From the NCBI GenBank assembly GCA_025200525.1, contig CM045758.1:64540598-64604597 (forward strand): a DNA stretch of 64,000 nt, in the 5' to 3' direction. The stretch is from Camellia lanceoleosa (taxonomy: Eukaryota > Streptophyta > Magnoliopsida > Ericales > Theaceae). A program made the translations under genes and the position numbers. How positions within the stretch are numbered: position 1 is the stretch's first letter; every line of letters begins with the position of its first letter. The notes beneath the pieces are model-generated. The model ran no database searches, had not been told where the DNA came from, and saw nothing but the letters and a program-made list of their open reading frames with translations. Shown piece after piece: positions 1 to 12,639 of this stretch.

Positions 1-59
1 GCAATCCTAATGTCCGAGAGAACGGCGTCGTCAGTTAAGGCTTGGACTTTTTTTAAATC

Positions 60-680
60 GTTCCCTGCACAAAACAAGCCATAAGACTCAAAGAAAACAG
101 GGTATGGCAAGTATGAACACACAATACGAGCAAGCGGGCATTCGGCGACCTGGTTCGCCCCTACGTCTAGGAATAGGATCGACACGATCCTCCCCTTCGT
201 CGAACTCCCAGTTGCCGCGGACAACGACCATGACATCATCGACTCGCTTTTCCGTGAGCCGAAAGCATAGTGATCAACCGATGATCTCAGATCCTTAGCT
301 CGAGGAAGTAACGCCTGCGTCGACCGTGAGGATTTGGCCAAAGCGTAACAGTGCCGGATGGCAGGAATGCCAAGATTAATTCCAAGGCAACGGTTCAGTG
401 CTACGACCCCCATTATAATTCTAAAGAAATTCACATTGGGCTGGGAAGGGATCAAATCCTAATGGCGAAGAACAGCTCTCAGAAACGGATGAAGGGGAAA
501 GCGGACTCCACCCTCCGCGATTGACAAAAGGGGAAAGACAATCGTGGTTTCATCCTCCCTCTCCATGTCAAGAGTGCCGTCCGCCACAAACGACAAGTGG
601 ACATCGTCAGGAATTGAGAAATGACGTCTAAAACCAGCAATTCGATCTGACGAAAGGAGGTCTTTCAAGTGTTTCGCCAT
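60..680 (-). pseudogene. Antisense ORF fragment of a Tat-type retrotransposon
   Basis: A 73-residue open frame at 680-459 contains a motif of the type F-R-x-H-F-S-I-P-D-D and ends with G-V-R-F-P-L-H-P-F. I associate these with the N-terminal part of a plant retrotransposon-encoded ORF often predicted as a putative plant transposon protein. Past the stop near 459, similar sequence continues in other frames to about position 60, including a run reading D-D-V-M-V-V-V-R-G-N-W-E-F. The gene is therefore broken by frameshifts and stops. It lies antisense to and upstream of a probable 3' LTR, a layout seen in Tat-lineage elements that carry an antisense ORF between pol and the 3' LTR. Function is unknown, and the family assignment rests on motif memory. 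Confidence 0.5.
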
Positions 681-1020
681 AACCTACTAACTATAAAAAC
701 ATGCGGCGGAATAAACAAACAAAGAAAAGCTCCAAAACAGGGGAGAGGAAAACTTACAGAAATGAAGAGAGTATCACGGATGGAAGATTTGCGAGAACGA
801 TTCGAAGAGCAACCCAGCAACCAGCCTCATAGAACACGGATTCGAAAGGACATCAGATTTCAAGTCATAATAAATAAGCGTGTACGAAGAGGCGGGAAGT
901 TGAGACGACGATTAAAGGGGGAATAATTAAACGCTTGCGTGATAAGTCCAACTCCCGAACAGCGGTACGGAGTAGTCGAAAATCGGAACCAAGCGTTTCA
1001 CCCAACTGTAATTGACAGAA

Positions 1021-1453
1021 CGCTTGGGGGGCAATTGTGGGAGCCGAATAAATAGAGGAACAGAATCTCGAATACTTGGTGAGCCGGTGACTGAACGGCT
1101 CCATTCTGCTCAACTAGGACGCCGAATAATTAGGCGAGGATAAGGGAGGTGTATCTCAGAAGCTTGACGCAAGCCGGCATATATCCCGCAGGAATACGGG
1201 GCCGAGTAGGATAGATAGGCCGTATTTGGATCCCTCCCTAGAGCCGAATAGAGGAATAGATAATGATTGAAAAAGTAGGCCCAGGCCCCGAGGCCCAGAG
1301 AATGGATATAAATACAAGAGCTTCAGATTTGCAAAGGTACGCAAGAATCACTTCTGAAAACTTAGTAAACAAGTTTTCTTGAGCAGAGGAACTGACTTGC
1401 CCGTCGGAGTGCTAATTCTGGCACCCCTGACCGGAGTGTTCTTATATTTTCAG
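1021..1453 (+). repeat. Probable Tat-type LTR with polypurine tract
   Basis: A purine tract (CTTGGGGGGCAAT, about 1023-1035) is followed by TGTGGGAGCC at 1036, a plausible LTR start. A TATA box (TATAAATA) is at 1307-1314. The segment near 1400-1440 has the two CGGAGTG boxes common in leader or U5 parts of Tat LTRs, and the unit may end at CA near 1453. There is no second LTR copy in the window, so both ends are inferred from pattern only. The broken antisense ORF at 60-680 lies just upstream, as expected if this is the 3' LTR of the same element. Confidence 0.45.
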
Positions 1454-1988
1454 GTGACTAGCTGAGGATCATTGGCGTCTTTCAGGATCCAAAGAGTATT
1501 TCCAAACCCTTTCACCACAGTTGTGTATGAAATTTACAATCAAAACAATTGAGAAATATATTCCAAAAAAAGAAATTGAATCTTTGGCTTAACTACTCAT
1601 GTTTATGAAATTTAAAAGACTAGTTGTGAGAGTTGAAAAATCTATAGCTCCTCGGCTGAAGGCACTAAGCCTAGGAGAGATGTGAACATAGTAAATAGTC
1701 GACATCTTGACTTCGCATCTCATGCAAGGGTTACCTACCAAAGAGAAGAGATTTCCCAAAGAAGCAAGAAGGGTTAGTCACATCCTAGGAGAGGCACAAG
1801 TGACATCACTAACAATAGGAATCATGATCAAAATGCATGGCTGCTCCTAAGTTTTTCGGGGCCCAACGTGCATATAAAATGAGAAAAAAAAAATAGTGGA
1901 AGAAATGGAAAGTATTTATATTGCTAAAATTTAATTATAAAAAGACAAGAAAAATCATTATAAAAACTCAAAAACACAAAAATGTAAC
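1454..1988. other. Spacer with no recognised gene
   Basis: This AT-rich stretch lies between the upstream LTR and the start of the large Tat element at 1989. It holds no open frame worth calling, and I see no transposon ends in it. The last five bases (GTAAC, 1984-1988) would be the target duplication of the large element, but its 3' LTR is truncated so this cannot be tested. Confidence 0.5.
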
Positions 1989-2745
1989 TGTTGGAGATTT
2001 ATTTTGTACAAGCCAATCAAGGCCTGATATGTGGTTCATAAAGGGTAATTTGGGGAGTCAGTGAAGGTCTCCAGTCATCAACAGACACATAAAAACTTGT
2101 ATCAATAGCGATGGATCTGCGAGACACTAGAACAGTCAAGATGTGCAGGGTGACGTGGCCAAATGGTTGCTTACAATTTAAATTCAAATTTAGGAAGAAA
2201 GCCCAACCACAAGAGTGATGTAGTGAAAGTAAACTGTTCAAAGCCATGTCCAGTGATCATGGAGATTATTTCGATAGTTATTATCCACTTTGACGGTTAT
2301 CATCAAAGCCTATAAATAGAGGAGAAGGCTGATAGTGAGGGGACCCAAAACTAGATCCAAAAACTAGTTTGTTTACTTTACATTTTCCAATCTTTTACTT
2401 TCCTACACTGCATTTCAAATTCCTAGGAGTAGTTCTAAGTTATTCTATTGTTGTAACCCCTTCGAAGCTATAAAAGTGCAAAGGTACAATTGTAAACTCT
2501 TATTTACTTAATGAAATTTGATTTCTGACACTATTTCTTCTTCTTTCTTTTACTTCTGTGATCAGTCTTCTAAATTTTCTCTTAATAAGCTATTAGTAAA
2601 CGTCCTCTTCATTGAGGCTAAAAAGAATTTCAAAGTAATCGTCTGATTAATTGGTTGGTATTTACTATCTTTGTAAGGACTTATTGATCATTGCTGGCAC
2701 GCTCCAATTACTATTCTAACCTTCGAAAGCCAAAAAAGCCAACAT
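1989..2745 (+). repeat. 5' LTR of the large Tat element
   Basis: It begins TGTTGGAGAT and shares its first 170 bp or so with the truncated 3' LTR at 21,203. A TATA-like box (CTATAAATAGAGG) lies at about 2309-2321, placing U3 before it and R-U5 after it. The 3' boundary is set just upstream of the primer-binding site at 2753 and is approximate. Confidence 0.72.
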
Positions 2746-2752
2746 ATATTTT

Positions 2753-2770
2753 TGGCACACTTGGTGAGAC
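2753..2770 (+). other. Primer-binding site (Tat type, mutated)
   Basis: TGGCACACTTGGTGAGAC follows the 5' LTR. It resembles the TGGCACGCCCGGTGGGAC type found in plant Tat elements, with changes mostly explained by C-to-T or G-to-A transitions. The tRNA is not assigned. Confidence 0.5.
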
Positions 2771-2778
2771 ATGTTATA

Positions 2779-5050
2779 ATGGCTAGACGTAGGAGACAAT
2801 GAGAAAAAGAATGCCTCGAAGAAGATGTAGAAGAAGATTTAGACACCCATAACCCAGAGGATAATATAGTATCACATCTCATGGATGTGCCTGCTTCAAG
2901 TAATCCTACACAAGTGGTCGAAGAGACCAGCACTTTAGGATATGCAACACACGTCCAAAATGTTGGATAAGGCCATGAAACTAGACCTTCAATGGCTCCA
3001 TTTACCCAACCAAAGAATCCATGGGGAGGATTGGTTAATGTTATGAGACAACAATTAATGTATACAATGGAAAGATTGGCAATATCTTTTTTGGATCGAA
3101 TGAGCTCTTATCAACCACCTGTCATAAGACAAGCTGAAGAGAACATAAACTTACTTCAGCAGAGATTAGCTCGAGATAAACAGCCTATGCAAAATACTAG
3201 ACAAAATAATGGGCCAGTCAAAATCATAAAAGACCATCACCTGTGCCGCAATCATGGCACGAGGCCTATCCTAGGTCACTAATAAGTCAGAGCATACCTT
3301 TGCCTACCAGCGAAACCATACACATTGGTGGGTCTGGGCTGACACAAGGAAATGGCATGCGAATGTTTTCAAATCCTGTGTTTGAACCCATGCCTAGCAC
3401 ACAGGTGTTCACTAATCTTGTGTTCGAGCTTACACCCAGGGGTTTGGAAGGAATTCCCGCAGTTGGAAGAGAAATAACACTTGTTCCTCCTCCAATAGTT
3501 CCCTTCGCAACACCTTTTGTGGGACAAATGCCTACCCCAAGGGGGCAGCCACATCTTCAATATCAACCAACACAACAAGGTTAGGGACAACCAACCCCAA
3601 ATGTGCCTTTACATGGACCAATAGGGCCTCAAGCACAAGGAGTTCCTCCAAACCCTATGTTTGCTCCTCCAATAGTGGCCCAGCCAGCACAAAATGTTGT
3701 GCTCAAGGAACAAATTGCTGACATTGTTAGAGAAATTTGTGGACCTATGGCCCGGGGGATCCAGACCCCTGTTTATAGAAAGCCTTACCCATAATGAATA
3801 CCTAAGGGGGTATACGATACCAGACTTTGCCCTTCTCTATGGGAATGGAAACCAATCAACTGTTGAGCACATTGCCAGATTTATAGACTAATGTGGTAAA
3901 TTTACCAACAATGATTACATGAAATTGAGACTCTTTCCAAACTCTTTAATTAGGGCAGTCTTTGTATGGTACACAAACCTTATACCTGGTTCTATTTAAA
4001 CTTGGCAACAAATAGAAGAAGTGTTTCATGCCTAGTTTTTTCAAATAGAGCTTGAAGTATCTATGGTAGACTTGGCAAGGCTGAGCCATAAGCCTGATGA
4101 GAAGGCTGCTCAATTCATTGCTAGATTGAAAAGAGCACGAAACAAATGTAGGGTCATATTACCTGACTCTAAATTTGTGAGGTTGGCCCAAAATGTGCTA
4201 GAGTTTAGGCTTCGAAAGAAATTTGACTCAACAAAGTTTCGAGACCTAGTAGAACTAACTTATAAGGTCACTAGATGCGAAACTCTCCTTGAGGAAGAAC
4301 AAGTTCGAAGTAATGCATCTTATAGGACCTATTATAGGGACCCTAATTTTGAAATTGATGCAGCAGTGATCATATGAAATGAACCTATAATTTGTGAAGC
4401 ATCAATTTAGAAGGATACTACTGTGGATCAGCAGTTAAAAAAAAAAAGATATTCACAGGAAACATTCTTTTGATATATCAAAAGCAGAAGACATATTTGA
4501 TCATTTGCTAACAACACATTTTCTAAAATTGCCTATGGGAGTTAAGATCCCAACTTCAGAAGAAATAAAAGGTAAAATGTACTGTAAACGGTATAACTCT
4601 TGGTCTCACTCAACTAAAAACTATATTGTTTTTCGAGACAAGATTCAAAGCAGATTCGAAAAGGAAGACTGAAATTTCCAGCCAAAGTAAAAAACAGAAT
4701 GGGGATTGACATTGATTAATTTTCGGAGATTAGAGAAGCGGCAACCAATGTTGGCATACAAGACTTCCTTGCCCAAAAAGTGGAAAAGAACCTCTCCTTG
4801 AAGGAATTGGATGCAGTCAATATGAAAATGCATGTTGCTAGTTAAATTAGCTTTAAGAAGAACACACAGGGTTCACCAGTAAGTGGGTAAAACTTCGTGG
4901 GCCAAGCGGATGATTCCAGTGAAGAAACTTTAGATGATGACTCATTCGAAACAGCTATTATGCAGTGAATATGTCCCAAGTGCAGGCTGAGTTATTAATG
5001 GCTGAAGGGGTTTCCAGTTGATGGGAGACAGTACTACAAAGACAAGCAGA
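2779..5050 (+). pseudogene. gag of the large Tat element
   Basis: An ATG at 2779 opens a frame stopped after seven codons; recognisable Gag continues through several stops and frame changes. The capsid-type core at 3790-4375 includes the segments N-E-Y-L-R-G-Y, M-K-L-R-L-F-P-N-S-L and F-I-A-R-L-K-R-A-R-N-K-C, typical of the retrotransposon gag domain. A Cys/His-poor relic of a nucleic-acid-binding motif (Y-C-K-R-Y-N-S-W-S-H) lies near 4579. Several stops fall where Gln is expected, for example at 3889-3891 and in F-H-A-stop-F-F near 4035. It would encode the particle protein of the element. Not functional. Confidence 0.72.
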
Positions 5051-6117
5051 AATATCGTAGGCTAGTCAGTACCTAGAACAAGAGGGCATACCAAGTGGTC
5101 TTAGCTAGCAACCATCCTTGGTTGGGCCACCAGATGCCAGGAATCTGTCGAGAGGTAAGAGACACCAAACTACTACAAGATAGTCAACAAGCCTGTAAGT
5201 AAGCTTGAACTTGGCTCGAGACAGGGAACCAAAGGCAATGATTGGCCTTCGAAGATAAAAATTGCAGGCCCAATGACTGGCATAGTGGGTTCATGGGTAC
5301 CAGGAGTACCAGACTGGTTTTTTATATAGAACAAACCTAAAATGACACCAACCTAGGGAAAAGCCTTTGTAGCCAAAAACAGAATGACCAAGCCTTTTTG
5401 GTGGCTCCAAATAATTGGGTCTTGCTAAAAAAAACCCAAAAACAAAGGAACCAGATGGTTCCTCTAATCTCCATATCTTAGAGGAAAAAGATCCAATGAA
5501 GGCTCACTCAATACCAGAAAGATCTGAAGGGATCCGGTGGGGGTGCCTCTTTGGCGCAATTAAGAGATCAAATGGGAGAATGAGAGAGTTCAAAGCCTAA
5601 TCCCAAGATTAACAGAAGTGCCAGCAGAGAAAAATTGGCTAAGGTTCATGCTGAACTAAAAGCCAAAGAGAAATCGAGTTTGGCAGGTCTCGAAAAATCC
5701 TTAATGAAAAATGATGGCTACAGTGAGATAGACGGAAGAATTGAGCCAGGCCAAGAAAACATATTGGCTGAAGAAGAAATGTTTGAGGCCTTCATGGCTG
5801 AACAAACAGAGTCTGTATTCAAGACAGACCAATAACAGACTGCTACTAAGGAGCCTACTAACTTAGAGGTTCCAAAATACAGCATAGAAGATGTATCCCT
5901 GGCATCAGGTTAGACCAACACAGAAGGGGAGCAGGTACAGCTAGTAGTACAATTTGGCTCATTCTTCCCAATGCCAATCAATATGGTCTACGTGCTACCA
6001 TAGGAGTTTCAAGCTGTAGAAGGAAATCAAGAAGAACCGAAGGATGATCCTATAGAAATCTCCAGTGAGGATTCGCAAGCCAGCATAGTCCAAGATGAGT
6101 CTAAAGTAGCCAAGCCT

Positions 6118-6790
6118 ATGGAGACTGATGAAAAAAATGAAGAGGTAAGCATAGTTACCCTATCCTACCCCTTTGAATATCCCACATTGTCAATGACTCA
6201 ACATGTTAAACCCTTGTATATCAAGGCATACTTCGATAGAATAGAGATGAACAAGGTATTAGTGGATAATGGGACAGCAGTAAACTTGCTTCCTCGTTCA
6301 TCATTGAGGAAATTGGGCAAGAAAAGCCTAGATTGATTCCAATGAGCACGGCCATTGCTGGTTTTGCTGGGGACAAGCAAATGGCCCAAGACATATTACC
6401 CATCAATCTGAGTATGGGAACAAGGGATTGTATGATTGTCTTCTTTGTAATATACATCAATGCCAGGTACAATGCCTTGCTTGGTAGATATTGGATCCAC
6501 ACAAATAAGTGTGTGCCGTTTTCTTTATATGAGAAAGTGATGATGGCCCTGAGCAATGGAGAAACAGAGGAAACAAATGCAGATCCACAGCCTTTTGTTG
6601 CACGTGTAGATTTTGCAGAAGCAAAGTTGTATACCAAAGGGGTGGTTTCATTAAGTGTGCTGAGAAAGCCTGATGCAATAATCGAAATAATGGCTGATGA
6701 GGAAGTAGCACACCTGAAACATATGATACAAGAAAGTGCTAATGATGAATACGACTACATCATCAAGGATACCAACAATGCCTGGTTGTA
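6118..6790 (+). pseudogene. Aspartic protease region of the Tat element
   Basis: The translation at 6118-6336 carries V-L-V-D-N-G-T-A-V-N-L-L-P, the retropepsin active-site region of Tat elements in which D-N-G stands where D-G-G or D-T-G is usual. The downstream frame at 6333-6791 continues with the flap-region-like F-F-V-I-Y-I-N-A-R-Y-N-A-L-L-G-R, so the two pieces are separated by a frameshift around 6335. The enzyme would cut the polyprotein. The upstream stretch 5050-6117 is poorly conserved linker with many stops. Confidence 0.7.
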
Positions 6791-7184
6791 GGAAGGAGGA
6801 TCAAAAAGCCAGACTATTAGCTTTAGTCAAGTTCTACACATTGGACATTGATGCTATAGTCCAGAAAGTCTAGAAGGAAGAGAGGGAAGCCATGATGATT
6901 GGCTGCAAACATGAGCAATAGGAGGCCAAATCATTAGCTCTAAGTACGTATTGTGCGTTGGACAATGAAACGAAAGTCTTGGAAATATAGGAAGAAGAAA
7001 CTTTATGGACAGATTTTGTCTATGAAGAAGAAAGTAAAGATGCTGAACCAAAAAGAATTTTCACAAATTAGGGTGAAAAGGTCACTTCGAAGCTAGAAAA
7101 AGCTGAAGGAGAAGCATTAGTAAGCGCTTAGATGCAAGATCCTTTGGAATAAGTCAATCTAGGAGAAGTTCCACCACAACAACC

Positions 7185-8660
7185 TATTTACATTAGTGCT
7201 TGGTTAGATCCCATAGCCAGGGACCAGTTTGGCTATCCTGAAACAATATAAAGATTGTTTTGCTTGGTCTTACAATGATCTACCAGGATTGGACACGTCA
7301 TTGGTGGAACATAGACTTCCAGTCAAGTCAAACTTTAAGCCATACAAGCAAAAACCTAGACGAGTGAGTTCTGAGGTGGTTTAGAATGTGAAGGAGAAGA
7401 TTGCTAGGCCCCTCAAAGTAGGATTTATCATAACAGTTATGTATGTTCAGTGGTTGTCCAATATTGTGCCTGTGATTAAGAAAAATGAAAAATTGAGGAT
7501 ATGCATTGATTTCAGACATCTGAATTTGTTAACTCTAAAGAATGAGTACCACATACCTGTAGTTGATCTATTGGTGGACAGTTCAGTAGGACACAAGATC
7601 TTGTCTATGATGGACAGTCACTCTAGTTACAACCACATATGTATAACTGAGGAGGATGTTCACAAGACAGCATTCAGGTGTCCTAGGAACATTGGGACCT
7701 TTGAATGGGTTAAGATGCCATTTGGGTTGAAGAATGTTGGGCAACATATCAGAGGGCAATGAACACCATCTTCCATGATCTCATTGGAGGGTACTTGGAG
7801 TGTTGCATTGATGATATTGTTGTAAAATCTCAGTCCATGGAAGAGCATCTGGACCATCTGACAGTAGCTTTCAAAAGAATGGGGAAATTCAAGTTAAAGC
7901 TCAATCCACTCAAATGTGCTTTTCAGCTGGAAACTTCTTGGGGTATATAGTACACAAGAATGGAATACAGATTCATCAAAACAAAGCCAAAGCCATCATT
8001 AAGGCTAAACCCCAATCAAGTAAGAAAGAATTGCAAAAATTCCTTGGTTAGGTTAATTTTGTTCGAAGATTTATTTCTAACACTGCTGGAAAGACTAAAG
8101 TTTTTTCTACTCTATTAAAGTTTAAAAAATGAAGAAAAATTTATGTGGATAGTAGAGCATCAAGTTCCCTTTGAAAGAATAAAAGCCTATTTGGGTAGGC
8201 CTCTAGTACTGATGCCACCAAAGAAGGACAGACCTTTGAAGTTATACAATGTTGTAACTAAAGAATCATTGGAGTCTTTTTGGCCTAGGACAATGAAGAA
8301 GACAAGGAGCAAGCAGTCTATCACCTTAATAGGTTTTTAAACTCTTGTGAATGTAAATAGTCAACTATAGAAAAGCTGTGTTTAGCCTTGTACTTTGCAG
8401 CAATAAAATTAAGATATTATCTTTTGCCTATTGTTGTCCTGGTAATTGCAGCTATAGATTTGGTTAAATATATGTTATCTAGACCGATACTGAGAGGGAG
8501 AATTGGCAAATGGATTCTAGCTTTGTTAGAATTTCATTTGGAATATGTTTCCCAAAAAGCAGTAAAAGGTCAAGTATTAGCCAACTTTTTAGCTGATTGT
8601 CTGTGTCAAACAAAAAGTCAAGAAATAATGAAACTTAACACAGTGGATTTGGAGCCATGG
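7185..8660 (+). pseudogene. Reverse transcriptase and RNase H of the Tat element
   Basis: The frame at 7388-7762 shows R-I-C-I-D-F-R-H-L-N and M-P-F-G-L-K-N, standard reverse-transcriptase blocks. A one-base frameshift near 7760 leads into 7759-7950 with the catalytic region now reading C-I-D-D-I-V instead of Y-x-D-D. RNase H follows in broken frames, ending with Y-V-S-Q-K-A-V-K-G-Q and L-A-D-C around 8540-8605. Upstream at 7185-7380 the linker typical before RT (ending near K-P-Y-K-Q-K-P-R-R) is visible. The loss of the catalytic Tyr and the frameshift make it inactive. Confidence 0.78.
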
Positions 8661-8890
8661 CAGATGTGATTTGATGAATCCAAGGTTAATTAGCACAAGG
8701 GGCAGAAACCACACATGGTTTCAGAATTGATAAGACCACTTGTTTCAAAGCTGAGTACGAAGCCTTGGTTGGGGGACTTCAGATACTTATTGGTTTACAG
8801 GCTCATGTAGTTGACATATTTGGAGATTCCCAATTGGTAATTAATCAAGTAAAAGGGTCTTTAAGTGTCAAAGTGCAAGTATGTTGCCAT
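8660..8890 (+). pseudogene. Second (archaeal-type) RNase H of the Tat element
   Basis: A weak segment reads F-D-E-S-K-V-N, then after a frame change F-K-A-E-Y-E-A-L-V-G-G-L and I-F-G-D-S-Q-L-V-I-N-Q-V-K-G. These match the order D..E..D of an extra RNase H domain that Tat-lineage elements acquired downstream of their own. It is degraded but diagnostic for the lineage. Position directly between RNase H and integrase supports the call. Confidence 0.68.
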
Positions 8891-9119
8891 ACTATGTTGC
8901 TGTTATACATTTGTTTTCCCACTTCTAAGTGGCAAATGTAACTTACATCCCAATATTTGTGAATCAAAAGGCCAATGATATGGCCTAGAAAGTTTTGAAT
9001 TTCAAAAGAATGGATTATACTCAAATAGACATGAGCCAAGCAACATACCAGAAACTAATACCACCTTTAGCAAAATGGGGTATATTGGTAGAAGCTAATC
9101 AAAATGACTTGGAATAACA

Positions 9120-10370
9120 GGAATAGAGACATCCAATCATTCAGTATTTGACTGGCCCTTCTTCGATGGCTAATAGAAAGCTTAAACTACAGTCAATGCA
9201 GTTCATAGTGTATGAAAATGCTCTTTATAAAAGAGGGGCATATGGTTTTCTATTAGAATGCATAGGACCAAAGGAAGCATTGATAACCATGGCTGAGGTG
9301 CATGAAGATATTTGTGGTGCTCACCAACCTAATGTTAAAATGAGATTGTTGTTTCAAAGGCACTCTTATTACTAGCCAACCATCCTTAAGGATTGCATAG
9401 AGTATGCAAAAGGTTGCCAAGCATGTCAGAAGCACAGTATGATAAGGCATGTTCCAATAACTGATCTACATGCAGTAATGAAGCCTTGGCTATTTAGAGG
9501 GTGGGCAATAGACATGATAGGGAAAATTTACCCACATTCTTCGAAGCAACATTGTTTTATTCTAGTGGCCACAGACTACTTGACTAAGTGGGTTGAGTCT
9601 AAGACCTATAAGACTGTAGATCCGACATAGGTAATTGATTTCATCAAGAAATTAATTTAAAGGCATGGTATTCCACAGACCATAACTATGGATAATGGAA
9701 CTGTGTTGGACGGAAAGCTAATAAAAGCTTTCGCAATAGAATTTGGAATTAGTCTTGTTAATTCCACCCTCTATTATGCATAAGTAAATGGTCAAATAGA
9801 GTCATCTAACAAGTCCTTGAAGAAGGGAATATAGAAGGTTGTGGAAGACAATCCTAGAGATTGGCACAACTTATTTTTAGATGTATTATGGGCTTATAGG
9901 ACTTCCCAAAGATCAAGCAGAAGAGTTACCCCTTATGCCTTGGTATATGGGCACAATGCAGTATTGCTTGTGGAGATCAATATAAAGTCCTTAAGGGTCA
10001 AATTCCAAGATCATCTAAGTATTAATCAATATCATCAAAGCATGCATTTAGAATTAGAAGATGTGGATGAAGTTAGAATTTTGGCACTAAATAATATCCT
10101 TTTAAAAAAAGAGAAAGGCAGCAAAAAACTATAATAAAAGGGTCCAACACATCAGCTTTGGTGTGAAAAATAATACTTCCAATAGGAATTAAAAGCCACA
10201 AGTTTGGCAAATGGTCACCTAATTGAGAAGGACCATACCAAGTCCATAGAGTCTTGCCTAAAGGAGCTTACCATTTGAAAAATCTAAATGGATATGTACA
10301 TCCTAAGAAAATTAATGGCAGATATTTGAAGCCTTATTACCCAACTGTGTGAGAGACACAAGGAATATGG
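9120..10370 (+). pseudogene. Integrase of the Tat element
   Basis: The N-terminal zinc region is seen as I-C-G-A-H-Q-P and C-Q-A-C-Q-K-H (9310-9435). The catalytic core follows with A-I-D-M-I-G (first Asp), M-D-N-G-T (second Asp) and N-G-Q-I-E-S-S-N (Glu) between 9500 and 9815, and W-A-Y-R-T-S-Q with T-P-Y-A-L-V-Y-G after that. Stops interrupt the frame near 9373, 9628, 9658, 9781 and 9829; most sit where Gln or Trp is expected. The C-terminal part runs to about 10,350 (G-P-Y-Q-V type residues in broken frame). Confidence 0.8.
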
Positions 10371-10538
10371 AGACAGTTTATGAAAACATCAAAAAGAAAC
10401 AATAAACACTTATATAAAGAATAATGTTTCATTTTACAAAAATTTAAGTACATTGTGCCATAAATTGGCCCAAAACTCATTACAATGTTTCAATTGTTCC
10501 CTTATAATAAGTTGTCTACTCTTAAGTGATGATAACAA

Positions 10539-12639
10539 TTATATAGTTGTGTTCATCTCCTGCCTGCGATTAGGCAGCCCTTGGTGAGTAGTGTGCAGCC
10601 TCTCTGCATTTTGCTCTAAAGCCCGGTTGACTGCTGCTAATTCCTTCTCCAATTCTGTCTTCCTATGCAAGAGCTGAGCTTGAAGTTGAGAAGTAGAGGA
10701 GTGTGGCCCCTTCAATACTGACACTTTAGATTGAATGTGGAACACAAACTCCTTATATTTTAACAGCTCCTTCTCTGCAGGTGGAGCCATTTGGAAAATA
10801 TTGACATAGAAGTTAATGGTTGATGCTTGGGTTAAATGTCTTCTAAAGGCAACATTGGATTCATTGAGCATTTGACAGCATTTGAAGAATCCATTCTTAA
10901 TGATTGGCTTCTGCAAAGCTTCAAATGAAATCCTCAAGAAGGTTCTCAGCAGCTCCAAGCAAGTGCCCATGTCTACTTGAGGAAGAGAGATGGTCTCAAC
11001 AGCAGGTGAGATTTCAATTATCTCTAATAAAGAATCAGCCAAGACTAGTGGCTTAGTCTCATTGCTAGTTAGTAGGGCTGGTGTAGATATGTCAAATAAG
11101 CTTGCCAGCTAAGCTTCAAAGATGTCCATCTCCTCTTCAGAAAGTGGCATTACAAAAGGGTCACTTATGGAAGGAATGGCTGAAAGTATTGGTATAGGAG
11201 AAGGAGAGGAGGATTCCTCAACAACATCTATTGTCCTGGCTACTAGCAAGTTTAGGGAGGAGGGACTGGAGCTGGATAGTAAAGGAAGAGTTGGTGTACC
11301 ACCAGTGTCACCCTTAGAAGTACCAGCTGGTACTAAAGTAGGAGTGGCAACAGGTGTACTCTTAGAAGGTAAAAAGGTAGCCAAGAATCTAGAGGATAAG
11401 GGAATACGTAGGGGTAAGGCAATGGATACCAAGGGCAAACTATGCATTTTAGCAAGATCAAGAGTTGGGGAAGATAGGATGATTGGCATATCAAGCCTTG
11501 AAGGAATCAAGGAAGAAGCTATTGGGAGTGTACAGGTAGGGATTGAAAATATGGCTTGCAAAGGCTCTACACTCATTGATAGGTTAGGCTCTACTTTTCC
11601 TTTTCCTTTTCCTTTTCCTTTTCCTTTTAGGGATTCTTTTAGCTCAGAGGGACTCAAAAGTGGCTTTTCAGTTCTAGTCAAGAAAGAAGGGGCTGGAATT
11701 GAAGAAGAGAGAGGCAGACTAGTTGCTGCTGCATTTCGAAACAAAAGAAGTGTTAAGAAATATTGGCACAAATGGCTTGAAAAACATAAGGCATTATAAA
11801 ATGCTGAAGATAATTACCAACACAGCAGTTGTAGTGGTGATAGTTGAGGGTTGCAAAGGGTATGATGTTTAATAGCCCTACTTTTCCTTGCAGCCTCTTT
11901 TTGTGCTACCTCAACAATAACGGCCTCCTCATTCTAGAGCTTTTGTTGCCTTTTTTTCTCTGACCTTTGGAAGACTATCACCTCTTTGGCCTGCTCCTTC
12001 TCTACTGCCTTAACAGCTGCTTCATAAGCAAAATCCATAACAAGTTTGGCAATGGGAGAGGCTGGCATCTTTCTCATTTTAAGAGGAGATTCTTCTTTTT
12101 TTTCCTCCTCTGCCTCTGAGGGAACCTCAGGTGCGTCTTCCACAAGCTCACGCTTAAGTTGGGTCTTTCTTTTCTTTAATACCTGTTATTTTCCCTTCAG
12201 TGTTTCTAGGGTTTGTGCTCTTTGAGGTAAAGACTTTTGTGAAGCACTTATACCAATAAAAGGAACACTTGTAAAAGAGCAGTATAGAAGAAGGGAAAGA
12301 AAAGACAAAAGAAAGAACAAAGCCTGTACCTTTCTTAAGAAAAGCCCTAGTACCTCTAAGTGAGGGGGTTGAAGCAGCAGGGGTTCAGGTAGTAAGGGTG
12401 GAAGCTATGGTGATGCCAGTTTCCTTGGCTGTGATTTTTCCACCTTAGCATGGCACGTTCAGCTCCTTTAGTAACTCCAAAGTGGAAGTGGCAAGATGCA
12501 CCTCCATAGTGGCTGTCCACCAGTCTTGAAATCTTTTCATAACCCCACTGTAATTGGTGAAAGGCACAAATTCAAAGTTTGAGAGATCATGTACACCTTT
12601 GATTATGGCCTTATCTAACCTGGATTTTGACACATTCAA
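10539..12639 (-). pseudogene. C-terminal part of the antisense PMD-type gene
   Basis: Read on the minus strand, four open pieces follow one another. At 12,639-12,445 a segment has F-V-P-F-T-N-Y-S-G-V-M-K-R-F-Q-D-W-W, resembling the region after a plant mobile domain. At 12,143-11,934 there is a charged coiled-coil-like piece, at 11,771-11,109 a Ser/Pro/Leu-rich piece with a Gly-Lys repeat, and at 11,042-10,539 a C-terminal piece with a leucine-rich coiled coil (L-L-H-R-K-T-E-L-E-K-E-L-A-A-V). It is antisense to gag-pol and lies between integrase and the 3' LTR. The N-terminal half is at 18,684-17,564, separated by the solo LTR. Stops between pieces mean it is probably dead, unless some gaps are introns. 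Confidence 0.6.
11596..11630. repeat. (TTTTCC)n hexanucleotide microsatellite inside the antisense ORF
   Basis: About six copies of the hexamer TTTTCC. On the minus strand they encode a Gly-Lys alternating run of about ten residues in the antisense gene. Length is likely variable. Confidence 0.9.

Noticed and set aside
11122..11799. 225-codon plus-strand ORF
   Set aside because: It is the complement of the antisense gene piece at 11,771-11,109, which fits the PMD gene context better.
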